64,000 nucleotides of DNA from Colias croceus (taxonomy: Eukaryota > Arthropoda > Insecta > Lepidoptera > Pieridae), in the NCBI RefSeq assembly GCF_905220415.1, contig NC_059548.1, positions 3,846,501 through 3,910,500 of the forward strand. Reading direction: 5' to 3'. The first letter of the stretch is position 1. The number at the start of each line of letters is the position of its first letter. Below, in pieces: positions 9,658 to 20,758 of this stretch. The translations under genes were made by a program, and so were the position numbers. Below the pieces are notes generated by a model. That model was not told where the DNA came from. It saw nothing but the letters and a program-made list of their open reading frames with translations, and did no database searches.

Positions 9658-11655
9658 ATGAAGCGCGCTCGGGTAAGTGGAGTATGGAATTACTTCATAG
9701 TTGATTCTGAAGAAAATAAGACTGCAAAATGTACTGTTTGCCTTTCGAAAATAAGTTTTAAGGCAACAGTATCTAATTTAAATAAACATTTAAAAACTAA
9801 ACATTTGATAACAATTACGACAAATAAAAATACAAGACCAGAACAAGAAGTTAGGCTGCCAACTTCTACTCCTTCTACAGAGATTGAATCAAACGATGGC
9901 GCTTACGTTCCTCAAGCCAGTACATCCACAGATGACATGACGCCTTCGGCGCCTTCACACTCTGTTGAATTTGTAAGTGTGCCAAGCACACAAACGCCGT
10001 CAGATCCTCGACCAGCTAATGCAATACAATCAACTATAAAAATGTTCAGTAGTACGAAAAAGTTATCTGCAAAACAAAGAAAGGAAATAGACGACGCGCT
10101 AATGGACCTATTTTCTAAAAGTTTTCTTCCTTTTTCCATAGTTGAGGATAATTCTTTTAGGAAGTTTGTGGCAAAACTAAATCCCGCCTACCAACTGCCG
10201 AGTCGAAAGCACATATCTAAAACCTTATTAGATGCAGAATATTACAGCTGTGTAAATGAAGTTAAAGAAAATCTGAGTAATGTTGATTCTGCATGCCTCA
10301 CAATAGATTGCTGGACATCGCGGGCACAAGAGGGCTATCTAGCAGCGACGGCGCATTACATCAATAATGATTTTAATTTAGAAACGGCTCTTTTACAATG
10401 TCGTATTTTGACAGGGCCGCATAATGCAGTTAATTTGAGTAGAGAGTTGAATGAGATAATACATGATTGGAATTTAACGAACAAAATTAAACTAGTTGTA
10501 TCTGACAATGCTTCCAACGTCCAAAATTGTATTAAAGAGCTTCAGTTAAAAAATTTCGGTTGCTTTGCTCACACCATCAATCTAATAGCCAAAAATAGCC
10601 TAAATATACCGGAGGTTGAAAATTTTTTAGTTAAGCTAAGAGCCATCGTGAGTCACTTCAGGCGGAGTAACACAGCTGTAGAAAAGCTATTAAAATATCA
10701 GTTGAACAATAACGTGACCCAACCAAAAAAAATGATAATAGATGTCGCAACTAGGTGGAACTCCACCTTTTATATGTTGGAGAGAGCGTTATTACTGAAA
10801 GAAGCAGTAACAAGTACACTGGCAATTTTGGACTCCTCAAGCAGTGCTTGTCTTGAAAATATAACTGCCGATGAATGGAAACTGTGCCAAGATTTATGCA
10901 CTGTTTTAAAACCATTAGAACAGGTTACGGTACAAATTAGTGGAGAAAAGTACCTAACAGGCAGTCTTGTCATAATTTTCAATAGATTGTTACTAAAGGT
11001 TTATTCCGATAAAATTTCTAATGATGCAACGTTACATTCCAGTTGTAAAGATGTGTGTACTAGAATATTAAAAGGTATAAAGACAAGATTGACTAATATA
11101 GAAAAGAGCGGCACTTTCAGCGTAGCTACATTCCTCGACCCAAGATTTAAAATAGCATTTTTTTTGGACAAACCAGCAGCCGAAGCAGCTAAGAAGAAGG
11201 TGACTGAAATGGTTGTCTTTGAAATAAATAAAGAATGGGCTACAGTGTCACCTTCAACACCAACGGTATTGCCAACTGCACCAGCTACAATATCGGATGC
11301 CAGTTCCGAAAATGCTAGCAAGCCGTACAATTTTATTGATATTTGGGCAGATATTGACGTGCAGGATGTCCATACTCTGGAATCACCGTTGGCCATTGCG
11401 ATTGCTGAGGTTCAAAGATATTTAAATGATAAAATGTTACCCAGAAACGCTAGCCCGAATGATTGGTGGCGTAAATATTCTTTTTTGTATCCCAACCTCA
11501 GCAAATTATTCAAAAAGCACTGTTGTGTACTGGCGACTTCAGTGCCTTGTGAAAGGATTTTTTCTAAATCTGGAGAGCTGATTTCCGACCGACGTACTCG
11601 GCTATCATCAGAAAAAGTTAAAAAATTGATGTTTTTAAACACGAATAAAAAGTGA
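9658..11655 (+). CDS. hAT-superfamily transposase, BED-finger type, intact
   Basis: The 665-residue protein would cut and paste its own element by binding the termini and acting through an RNase H-like DDE core. A BED zinc finger lies at about residues 6-50 (VWNYFIVD, then CTVC, then HLKTKH). A Ser/Thr/Pro-rich linker and the catalytic region follow (LTIDCWTSRAQEGYLA near 215; VVSDNASNV and GCFAHTINL near 280-305). The C-terminus has the hAT dimerisation motif (PNDWWRKYSFLYPNLSKL, then VPCERIFSKSGELISDRR). The length is normal for the family and no stop or frameshift is present. It lies on the same strand as the LINE but uses its own start. Confidence 0.92.
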   Translation: MKRARVSGVWNYFIVDSEENKTAKCTVCLSKISFKATVSNLNKHLKTKHLITITTNKNTRPEQEVRLPTSTPSTEIESNDGAYVPQASTSTDDMTPSAPSHSVEFVSVPSTQTPSDPRPANAIQSTIKMFSSTKKLSAKQRKEIDDALMDLFSKSFLPFSIVEDNSFRKFVAKLNPAYQLPSRKHISKTLLDAEYYSCVNEVKENLSNVDSACLTIDCWTSRAQEGYLAATAHYINNDFNLETALLQCRILTGPHNAVNLSRELNEIIHDWNLTNKIKLVVSDNASNVQNCIKELQLKNFGCFAHTINLIAKNSLNIPEVENFLVKLRAIVSHFRRSNTAVEKLLKYQLNNNVTQPKKMIIDVATRWNSTFYMLERALLLKEAVTSTLAILDSSSSACLENITADEWKLCQDLCTVLKPLEQVTVQISGEKYLTGSLVIIFNRLLLKVYSDKISNDATLHSSCKDVCTRILKGIKTRLTNIEKSGTFSVATFLDPRFKIAFFLDKPAAEAAKKKVTEMVVFEINKEWATVSPSTPTVLPTAPATISDASSENASKPYNFIDIWADIDVQDVHTLESPLAIAIAEVQRYLNDKMLPRNASPNDWWRKYSFLYPNLSKLFKKHCCVLATSVPCERIFSKSGELISDRRTRLSSEKVKKLMFLNTNKK

Positions 11656-11979
11656 TTTTTTTGAGATATTTTTTAATTTTAATTAAGTATTCCGATCCCA
11701 CACCACGACACGATCTATTCATTTTGTATTATTAGTAACAGCATAAACTGCATAAATAATTTGATATTCATAATCCATCCACCTAGCAATATTATATTAT
11801 ACTAAGATGATGATACAATAAACAGAACTGACCCCTAATCTAATACAGTGCGATACGTATTATTAGGTCTAAGTTTAAATATCACTAATCTCAAATATTA
11901 GTTAAGATATTATAATATTACTAGACTAATATATTCATATTAGCTAATACTGATAAATATCGGTATTAACCCATCTCTA

Positions 11980-12104
11980 GGGATGATAGAACTGACGGAT
12001 ACGGCGGTGTTGCAATTTTAGTTAAAAATACTCTTACTTTCAAAAAATTACAACTTTTCCAACATACCGATAAAAGTTTCAATATTGTCGGAATAAGACT
12101 TATA
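11980..12104 (+). pseudogene. ORF2 segment 2 of the I-type LINE (endonuclease)
   Basis: After the hAT element the LINE frame resumes at the same Arg-Asp-Asp codons and reads GYGGVAILVKNTLTF, part of the APE endonuclease fold. It is open up to the left arm of the fold-back insertion near 12105. Confidence 0.8.
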
Positions 12105-12936
12105 GGTAAACCAGAATCTGATGGCAATTAGGGAAATCAAAATTTTGAGTGTGCAACCCTAGGGAAAATGGACTGAACGATCTTGATACCGCTTATTTTT
12201 TAGTTTGTTCTCAATATCATTAGTCACATTACATAAGTGGACAATACTGTACTTAATAATGAGATATCCACTTAATATTATGTAGGTACATACTTACATG
12301 TATAATATACATATTACTTTTACACAGGTAATACATATTATTATTTACACATACCTATATTTGTATGTTCATTATCATTATGCCATGTGAAAATATCGAT
12401 GTTATATCGATAGAAAACTAGACTGCTTATAATTTTTTTATAAAATAAAATAAAAGTAAAATAAAACTATGTTTATTTTCGTAAGTATTAACAGATACAC
12501 ACATTATAAAATTGACTTGGACAGCTTGGACTTGACGAATAGCCGTATTGGAAACTCCTGTAATAAGTTTTCATAAAATTATATTCCAATCAACAAACAA
12601 TATTATAGTTACCTACATATAATATTTTTTAATTAAAAGTATCAAAGCAGGTAAGTCCAATTTACCAATAAAATCTTCTAAATTGAAAATTGTGATGTGT
12701 TTGACCCTTCTTCATCAAATATTTTTCTATACACATTATAAACAACACCTCTTGCTTGTGATCACAGCGGCTTTTTCGACATTTTCGAAGATTTTTTAGA
12801 CAAAATCCTAAAAATTATTTATCAACTGCAAAAAAGACAAATAATTTGACAACCAATTTGATAGTTGTCAAATAAGTTGCCACATGAAAATCTTTTATTT
12901 CTTAAATATAAATATGCCATCAGATTCTGGTAGACC
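12105..12936. mobile_element. Fold-back/MITE insertion in the LINE endonuclease
   Basis: Two inverted arms bound this non-coding block: 12100-12125 (TATAGGT, two bases, then ACCAGAATCTGATGGCA) and its reverse complement at 12914-12941. Weaker inverted similarity continues inward over about 25 bp. LINE ORF2 sequence is present on both sides, which shows it is an insertion. The exact target duplication is unclear because the LINE bases at the borders join the palindrome. Confidence 0.65.
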
Positions 12937-14028
12937 TATAATAATACAATTTCCATTGTTTCCATTTATATTCCTCAGTTTTCGAATTTAATTAAGCATG
13001 ATATACAACATATTTTTTCCACACTTGAAGAACCCTATATAATCTTAGGTGATTTTAATTGCCATCACCAATCTTGGGGATGTAGTATATCGAATTCAAA
13101 TGGAGTACAATTACTAGAGCTGATCGACAATAACAATTTATGTGTAATAAATTCAGGGGAGCCGACACGACGCACTCATGTGAATGAGAACTTGAGTGCA
13201 GTAGATCTAACAATTTGTACATCGGATGTAGCTTCATGTTCATCTTGGAGTCCCTTACCGTATACGTTTGGTAGTGACCATTTTCCTATTTTAATTACTT
13301 TGCCGTTCAAAAATAATCAAAATTATAAACAAAGTTCACGTTTCAAATATAGACAGCAAAATGTAGATTGGGACAAATATAAAAATACAATTGAAAATGA
13401 AGTAAGGAAACTTCCTGATGTAAATATCACTAATGGAATAAAATGCTCGGAAGCGTTGGCAAAAACGATTTTGCAAGTTGCTGAGGAGCTATTCCCCGTT
13501 AAATCGACCTCAAACACGCTCATGTCTTCTCCACCTTGGTGGGATAAGGATTGTACAGAAGCGATTAAGAAACGAAAACTGGAAGAAAAGAGATATGCTG
13601 AGAATATGTCCACGGAGAATTACAATAATCTGATTGCTACAATAAAGACAACACGATCACTACTCAAGAGAAAAAAACAAGAAGGGTGGAAATCTTTTTG
13701 CACATCCATTTCACCGAATACTTGTCCCTCTCAAGTGTGGAAAAATTTAAAACGCTTCAGGTCAGCATTTGCTGAGCAACCATATAGATTTCCAGAGTCA
13801 TTGGCTCATGATTTTATGCAAAATATAGCTCCCAATACAGTTCCAGAGAATAATATATTACCCGTGACTTCTGTTTCATTTGATCACAACTACTTTCGCA
13901 TTGATTCCTTTTTTTCCCTATATGAGTTGAAAGGAGTACTGTCAAATGTAAAGGATTCCACCCCCGGCCTGGATGGTATACCTTATTCTTTCTTAAAAAA
14001 CCTCGGAGATACTGCATTACAAATAATA
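12937..14028 (+). pseudogene. ORF2 segment 3 of the I-type LINE (endonuclease C-terminus to RT start)
   Basis: The open frame gives ISIVSIYIPQF, then YIILGDFNCHHQSWG (the GDFN motif of APE endonucleases), then the YTFGSDHFPI end motif, a Lys-rich linker, and the start of the reverse transcriptase (STPGLDGIPYSFLKNLGDTA). It is interrupted at about 14028 by the CR1-like LINE. It is open throughout. Confidence 0.85.
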
Positions 14029-14097
14029 ATTGTCTGCAACCGGCTACCGTTAATAACGCACGCCTAGTACATCTACCCCCAGTAATAAAAATAAAAA

Positions 14098-15063
14098 ATG
14101 TCTAAGTGTGACTCCTGCAAAAGGAACCTATCAAAATCTTCTCCGGGACTAGAATGCTGCAAGTGTGAACGGATTGTGCATCTAAATCCAAAGTGCGCGG
14201 GGCTAACAAATAAACAGATTACTGCCCTAAAAGCGGCCCCCAATCTGGAGTGGACGTGTCACGAATGCCAGCAAGAACTCCCAAGACGCACTTCAATTAT
14301 TACGCCTGAAGAGGACGATGACGAAAGTGATGCACCGGTTCAAATCGACGCAAAAAAATTACTAAGTAACATCTCAAAAGACGTAGAAAGAGCGATCAAA
14401 AACGAAATGGCGCAGCTACACGAATCCTTGCAATTTCATAGCGCAAAACTCGATGAGGCTATGGAATGCATCGAGGGCTTCAAAAAAACAATTAAAGCTC
14501 TCGAGAGGAAGAACACAGAACTTATAAATAAAAATAACAACCTTGAAACACGTGTCGGCGCCCTGGAACAACGGATACAGGAGGCGGAACAGGAGAAGCT
14601 AGGAAAATACATCGAAATATCAAATATACCAAACCAAACAAAGGAAGACATTCAATTAATTACTGAAAATATCGCAAATAAACTTAACCAGGCTAAACAG
14701 GACATCAAAAGTGCACGGAGACTACAGGGGCGGAAGGAGCAAACAGCAAATATACTAATTGAACTGATTGACGAAGAAGTGAAGGAAAAATGGATGACAG
14801 CAGCTAGAAATACAAAGTTAATAGTTGCAGCAGTAATTCCGAACGAAAAAACTAACAACAACGCTGTCTATGTACGCGAAGCCATGACAAAGCATCATAA
14901 GCAATTGTTCTGGAATGCCAAACAGGAGTTGAAAAATAATCTCAACTACAAATATGTGTGGTTTAAAAGGGGACTAATCAAAGCACGCAAAGGAGACAAT
15001 GATAAAATTATTACTCTACGGTCCATTAAAGATATACATGCATTGACTAACAACAAGGAATAA
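14098..15063 (+). CDS. ORF1 of the CR1-like LINE: PHD finger plus coiled coil
   Basis: The 321-residue protein begins with a PHD-type zinc finger (about residues 4-58: CDSCKRNL, CCKCERIVHLNPKC, WTCHEC). An acidic hinge and a long coiled coil (about 85-170) follow. The C-terminal part starts GKYIEISNIP and resembles the L1-ORF1/baculovirus FP25K-type nucleic-acid-binding domain. PHD-bearing ORF1 proteins are known in CR1-group LINEs. The expected role is RNA binding and trimerisation in the retrotransposon RNP. The ATG lies next to the 5' end of the element. Confidence 0.85.
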   Translation: MSKCDSCKRNLSKSSPGLECCKCERIVHLNPKCAGLTNKQITALKAAPNLEWTCHECQQELPRRTSIITPEEDDDESDAPVQIDAKKLLSNISKDVERAIKNEMAQLHESLQFHSAKLDEAMECIEGFKKTIKALERKNTELINKNNNLETRVGALEQRIQEAEQEKLGKYIEISNIPNQTKEDIQLITENIANKLNQAKQDIKSARRLQGRKEQTANILIELIDEEVKEKWMTAARNTKLIVAAVIPNEKTNNNAVYVREAMTKHHKQLFWNAKQELKNNLNYKYVWFKRGLIKARKGDNDKIITLRSIKDIHALTNNKE

Positions 15064-15129
15064 TTAAGTAAGAAACTTCATGTCTCTGCTCTTATATTAT
15101 TAATTTAAATTTATTCTTTGTCTATAAAA

Positions 15130-18096
15130 ATGGCTAATTTGTGTAATGATATAATCGAAATCAATGATTGTAGTAATGTCAATAACTTTTTAAATTGTAT
15201 TCCTCACAGCCACCTCAACTTATTATGTATACATATTAATATACGATCGATCATAAAAAACTTCACCGCACTTGAACAAATTTTAAGTAAATCAAACAAA
15301 TGCATTGATATTGTAATTCTAACAGAGGCTAATGTATCAGAAAATAATAGTGTATTATATGAAATAAGCGGTTACCGAATGTATAAAGCTCTTCGTAACT
15401 ATAGAAAAGGCGGTGGTATAATATTATATGTCAATAACAATCTTAAGTGTAATATTATAAATGCAAAAACAAAATACTTTGAAAGCATCTTTTGTTCTAT
15501 AACCACAAACACTAACTACACTGCCAACATTTGCGCGGTATACCGCCCGCCTAACTTAAGTAAAATTTTATTTATTGATGAATTGAAATTTACACTTAAA
15601 AAATTCCCTAACACCACTGAATTATATCTACTAGGCGATACTAACATAGACCTTAAGAGTGAAAATCCTGTAAAGCATAAATACAACAACATGTTATATG
15701 AAATGGGCCTTGTATGCGGGATCACTGTACACACTAGACTAGAACTAAATAATGACAAACTAAGTAAATCTTGTATAGATCATATATTTGCACGATCCCG
15801 CTCACAAGACTTATTCACGGCGGCACTCGGTACTACACTGGCCGATCATCGCGCGGTGATACTCGCTTGCATTGGTACACGAACACAGGATGTTCCCAAA
15901 GAAAAGATTTGTATTAATAATACAAAACTTCTTAACTATCTCGAGCAAATTCAATGGGAGGAATCGTATGATACTAACTGTCCAGAAACATTATATAACT
16001 TTATTAATTCAAAATTTCGGGAGTGTTATAAAAAATCTGAATACACAATTAAAATAAAAAACCGATCAACACATCGCAATAATAATTGGATAAACAAGCA
16101 AATTACGAATGCTTGCAAGAATAGAGATACATTATTTATAAAATGGATAAAAGATCCTAATAACCTAATATTAAAGCAAAATTATAACAAATCGAGAAAT
16201 TACGCTAATAAATTAATTAATAGAACTAAAAATAATTATTACAAATCAGAAATAATTGCAAACGGGAATAATAGTAGACAATTATGGCAAATATTAAATC
16301 GAATCACTGGTAGAATTAAGAGGTCGATTGATGATACTATTAATAATGCATTTCAAAAAACTAACGTGTCTTATAAACAGATCGCAAACAACTTTGCACA
16401 ATTTTTTAAAAATAGCACAAAAAATATTACTCCTAACTGCTCAATGCCATTACTTAATAAATCACAATATAAAACTTCGGCCCAGGTCACTATGCGACTA
16501 AAACCCGCGAAGCCTGATGCAGTCAAAAATATAATCATGAGCTTAGACAATAATAAAGCCCCAGGGGTAGATGGTATTAGAGCCTGTGACTTAAAAAAAA
16601 TATGTACAAGAATTCAAACAGTCATCACAAATTTAATTAATTTATGTATAAAAACCTGTACCTACCCATCAGTGCTTAAAACCGGCATTGTCCGACCGAT
16701 TTATAAAAAGGGATCAAAAACAGATTATACCAACTATAGACCGATAACAATATTGCCTACTATTGATAAGATTATTGAAAAATATATTGCCAAACATATA
16801 TATGAATTCTATGAAAACAATAAAATTTTAACCAACCATCAATATGGATTTAGGCCAAACAAGAACACAACACAACTTCTATCAGCGTTTACCGATAGCG
16901 TCCATTCACATTTAAATAACAAAAAACATGTACTAGCAGTATTTATAGACTATAGTAAGGCGTTTGATACGCTTTGTCACGAGAGACTATTAGAGTGCCT
17001 GCATGACAGCGGTATTAGAGGCAACCTATTGGACTGGTGTTCGGACTACCTCAACGATAGAAGATACACTGTTAGAGTCTGTAATGCGACTAGTGACATA
17101 GTTATTGCTACGGAGGGCACTGCGCAGGGCTCGGTCATCGGTCCATTGCACTATCTGACGTACGTAAATAGCCTTACAAATGTCATTAAACACAGTGAGA
17201 CTTATCAATTTGCCGACGACACTTGTCTTGTTGCTGCTGGTAACAACGTAAGCGAAGCACTCGAGAAGTTACAAGAGGATTTTAACTCATTGTTACGATG
17301 GTCACATGACGCAGGTCTAGTTGTTAACGAGAATAAGACAAAATTAATGTACATAAGCTCTAGTCAGAACAGAAGCTCCCATATACCCAGACTAATAGCT
17401 CACGAACACCAATGCTTGCACGGAAATCAGAATTTTAATAACTCACCACATTGTAACTGTAACGCTATAGATATTGTAGATTATCAAACATACTTGGGTG
17501 TTACTATTGATAGCAGACTGAACTGGCAAGAACATATTAACGGAGTGTGTGATAGATTGAGGTGTATCCTGGCTAAATTTTCGATAATTAAACACAAAAT
17601 TCCCTACAAAACTTTATTATTGCTTTACAAATCACTAGCCGAATCAATTATCTCATATGGATTGTCTAGCTACGGACGGACTTGTAAGACCAATCTTGAC
17701 AAAATATACACACTCCAATTAAGACTACTAAAAACGATCGTTCCATATAACATTAAGGCTAAATATAAAAATGACTATCGTAAATTATTTGAACTGTGTA
17801 AAATCATACCGATACATGAAAAAATTAATCTAACACTTTTAAAAGAGGAATTCTTTAATATTGACATAAATAAAATTAAAAAAACGCCTCATAATAATAT
17901 AATAACTCGTAGCGTCACAAACGCTACGCTAAAACTTCCATCTTTTAGAAACCTTCACGGGAAGAGAACGTTAAATTATATGGTACCCTGTCTCATCAAC
18001 AAACTACCTATATCTTTAAGAGATTCAATAACTCACAAAAATCTAAAATTCAAACTAAAGCAATACTTTTTAGTAAATATAAATAAACTATTATAA
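15130..18096 (+). CDS. ORF2 of the CR1-like LINE: APE endonuclease and reverse transcriptase, intact
   Basis: A 988-residue polyprotein starting at the ATG at 15130 (the open frame extends 12 nt upstream without an ATG). The endonuclease covers about residues 30-240 (HINIRSI, VILTEANVSE, ILYVNNN, LLGDTNIDL, TLADHRAVIL). The reverse transcriptase covers about 450-760 (KAPGVDGIRACDL, NYRPITILPTIDKIIEKYI, QYGFRPNKNTT, VFIDYSKAFDTL, GTAQGSVIGPLHY, QFADDTCLV). The FADD catalytic pair is present. No RNase H domain follows, as expected for CR1 and unlike the outer LINE. It makes cDNA by target-primed reverse transcription. Confidence 0.92.
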   Translation: MANLCNDIIEINDCSNVNNFLNCIPHSHLNLLCIHINIRSIIKNFTALEQILSKSNKCIDIVILTEANVSENNSVLYEISGYRMYKALRNYRKGGGIILYVNNNLKCNIINAKTKYFESIFCSITTNTNYTANICAVYRPPNLSKILFIDELKFTLKKFPNTTELYLLGDTNIDLKSENPVKHKYNNMLYEMGLVCGITVHTRLELNNDKLSKSCIDHIFARSRSQDLFTAALGTTLADHRAVILACIGTRTQDVPKEKICINNTKLLNYLEQIQWEESYDTNCPETLYNFINSKFRECYKKSEYTIKIKNRSTHRNNNWINKQITNACKNRDTLFIKWIKDPNNLILKQNYNKSRNYANKLINRTKNNYYKSEIIANGNNSRQLWQILNRITGRIKRSIDDTINNAFQKTNVSYKQIANNFAQFFKNSTKNITPNCSMPLLNKSQYKTSAQVTMRLKPAKPDAVKNIIMSLDNNKAPGVDGIRACDLKKICTRIQTVITNLINLCIKTCTYPSVLKTGIVRPIYKKGSKTDYTNYRPITILPTIDKIIEKYIAKHIYEFYENNKILTNHQYGFRPNKNTTQLLSAFTDSVHSHLNNKKHVLAVFIDYSKAFDTLCHERLLECLHDSGIRGNLLDWCSDYLNDRRYTVRVCNATSDIVIATEGTAQGSVIGPLHYLTYVNSLTNVIKHSETYQFADDTCLVAAGNNVSEALEKLQEDFNSLLRWSHDAGLVVNENKTKLMYISSSQNRSSHIPRLIAHEHQCLHGNQNFNNSPHCNCNAIDIVDYQTYLGVTIDSRLNWQEHINGVCDRLRCILAKFSIIKHKIPYKTLLLLYKSLAESIISYGLSSYGRTCKTNLDKIYTLQLRLLKTIVPYNIKAKYKNDYRKLFELCKIIPIHEKINLTLLKEEFFNIDINKIKKTPHNNIITRSVTNATLKLPSFRNLHGKRTLNYMVPCLINKLPISLRDSITHKNLKFKLKQYFLVNINKLL

Positions 18097-18436
18097 AAAA
18101 AACCTTCTAATAACTCTAAAATATTAAGAACTTATAACTAATTTTATCTAAATATAAATACAAATAATACAAAATTATAGATTCACGAAAGGAGCATACT
18201 GTATGTTTACACGGCCAGCAAGATTACCGATGTCGCTCGTCACTAAAAAATTTCTAAGTACCCTCATTAGGATTAAGAACTAATAATAAGTATTAAAACA
18301 TTTATGTAGCGGTTTGTGGGCTTATGGTGCACAGAAAAACTCGAATGAGTTTATGATTGCATCAATGTAAATTAAAAAATAAATAAATAAATAAATAAAA
18401 AAAAAAAAAAAAAAAAAATACTATCTTGACATAATA

Positions 18437-20758
18437 AATAATATAATGATTAACGGAAATATTCCATCCGAGTGGAAGACACAAGAAATTATACCTATAC
18501 TCAAACCAAATAAACCAGCTGACGAGCTCTCATCCTATAGACCGGTAGCTTTGTCATGCGTTTTATTAAAGGTAGCAGAACATTTGGTGAAAAATCGTTT
18601 AGAGTGGCACATCGAGCATCACGATTGCCTATCAAACAGTCAGTTTGGTTTTAGAAAAGCAAAAAGTACAATAGACAGCATAGGCATTCTCACAACAGAC
18701 ATACGTTTAGCCTTCTCGAACAACAAGTACTTAGTAGCTACTTTTCTTGATATTTCATCTGCCTATGATAATGTAATTATATCTATCCTCAATCAAAAAC
18801 TTTTTAAATTAAATGTTCCTTGTATACTAATCAATTTCATAATAAACTCATTAGTGGACAGAACTATATGTTTAAATTTAAATGAATCAGAAAACATTTC
18901 ACGTAAGATTCACAAAGGACTTCCGCAAGGTTCTGTACTTAGTCCTCTGCTGTATAACATTTATACTTATGATTTGGAAAAGTCACTGAATGATACTGTA
19001 AAAATTCTGCAATATGCCGATGATATTGTTATGTATAGTGTAAATAATAGCTTAGAAGAAGCATGCAATTGTTTAAATAACAATCTAAACAAACTTAGTA
19101 TGTGGCTTAAAGATAATGGTCTTGACTTGTCAGTAGAAAAAAGCTCTGTTGTAGTTTTTTCTCGAAAAAGGTCTTTGCCTCAATTAGATGTAAGCTATAA
19201 TGGTAGTATTTTTCCCATAAAAAATGAAGCAAAATTTTTAGGAATAACATTAGATAGTAATTTAACAGGAATACCTCACATTGATTTTGTATCGGCTAAA
19301 TGTGAGCGTATTTTAAATATAATAAGGTGCTTATCTGGCGTGTGGTGGGGTGCACACCCTTTTTGTCTCAAACTAATTTACAATGCTCTAATAAGAAGCA
19401 GTCTAGATTACGGAATGTTTTTGTTGGAAGGTGGTAACGTTAGTGCCTTTAGAAAACTTGATAAGATTCAAGCGAAGGCCATTCGAATAGTTGTTGGAGC
19501 TATGAAATCTAGTCCCAATAACGCACTTCAAGTTGAGTGTTGTGACGCTCCGCTTCATCTAAGACGACAGTTTTTATCCGATAGATTTCTTTTCCGAGCG
19601 CTGCAATTTTCCAACCATCCCTTATTTCATAAATTGAAGGACTTGAATGAATATATATTAACATCTACGTATTGGCGCTCTAAAAAAGTTCCATGTCTGA
19701 TCGAAAGTTTCCGTAGAGTCACATCCATTACAACACGTATACATCGATCTCCACGCTTATCATTGTTTAGTCACAGTTATGATAATTTGTTAACATATCC
19801 AGACATTAAGTACGATATAGGAATCATCAAGAATGATCCTCTAGCAAACCTTAATTATAATACAAAAGTAAATAAGGAATGGAAAGATTGGAACCTCATT
19901 TTTACTGATGCATCTAAGACGTCTTTGTCTGGGTGCACTGGAATAGGCATATACCATACACAATACAAAATTATTCAAAAAATAAAATTACCACCTCAAG
20001 CATCAGTATTTACTGGTGAATGTTTGGGCATTTTGAAAGCAATTGAATATATATTATTAGCGAAGTTAGCACGAACTGTTATTTTTACTGATTCTAAAAG
20101 TTCTTTACAAAGTCTTGAAAAATATCCATTTCATAATAAGCCATTTTACCCTTTCATTTTTGAAATTAGAAACAAATTAACACTTTGTAAAAATAAAAAT
20201 TTAACAATAGTTTTTGCATGGATACCCAGTCACACCGGTATAAAAGGCAATGAAAAGGCAGACGCCTTAGCAAAAGATGCCATAGATAGTGGTGATATGT
20301 TTCCATATATCAATTATTGCCACGATCTTGGTAACCTTCCTAAAGTTTACCTCCATGATACCTGGACTAAACTTTGGGAAAGTAGCGGAATGCAAAAGGG
20401 AAAACGTTTCTATTCTCTTCAACCACGGATTCCAATGAAGCCTTGGTTTAATAAAACCAAAGGAAGTAAATTAGCAACAAGTATAATCATTCGTATGCGA
20501 CTTGGACATGTTTGTACTCCTCAACATCTTACTAAAATTGGCGTATTAGATAATGAAATGTGTGAGTGTACTCTAGATGTGGGCAACCTGAATCACATAT
20601 TTTTTGCTTGCCCACTGTACGACCATTCCTCTTTGTATTTATCTCTTGAATCACTTGGTGTACCCTTTCCTATTTCTATTAATTGTCTCTTGCTCAATCC
20701 TGCCAAATATTTTGAAGTTATTGCCAAATTTATCACTCGAAATAATATAAAGTTGTAA
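18437..20758 (+). pseudogene. ORF2 segment 4 of the I-type LINE: reverse transcriptase and RNase H
   Basis: The frame continues the RT that was broken at 14028. It reads NGNIPSEWKTQEIIPILKPN, SYRPVALSCVLLKVAEHLV, FGFRKAKSTIDSI, FLDISSAYDNV, GLPQGSVLSPLLYNIYTYDL and the catalytic YADD (near 19012-19024). RNase H follows from about 19890 (LIFTDASKTS, FTGECLGILKAIEY, FTDSKSSLQSL, AWIPSHTGIKGNEKADALAK). A C-terminal zinc-type motif (CECTLD, then NHIFFACPLY) ends it. The segment is open from re-entry to stop, about 773 residues. Confidence 0.9.

Larger units (their letters stand above)
7797..11979 (+). mobile_element. Autonomous-looking hAT transposon inserted in the LINE endonuclease
   Basis: The element is bounded by a perfect 8-bp target duplication, GGGATGAT, at 7789-7796 and 11980-11987. 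The termini are TAGTGTTG on the left and, on the opposite strand, TAGAGATG on the right, a short imperfect hAT-style inverted repeat. The subterminal regions are crowded with ATTAGT/ACTAAT words, likely transposase-binding repeats. It encodes one intact 665-residue transposase. The 5' part contains a secondary SINE-like repeat block (about 8411-9188). An unbroken ORF with a perfect TSD suggests a young insertion. Confidence 0.9.
14029..18417 (+). mobile_element. Intact CR1-like LINE inserted in the RT domain of the outer LINE
   Basis: This second non-LTR retrotransposon has a short 5' UTR, ORF1 (14098-15063), ORF2 (15130-18096) and a 3' UTR ending in TAAA repeats plus poly(A). An imperfect duplication of about 19-20 bp flanks it (14009-14028, ATACTGCATTACAAATAATA; 18418-18436, ATACTATCTTGACATAATA). 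Both ORFs are open over their whole length, so the copy may be, or recently was, competent. Confidence 0.85.
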
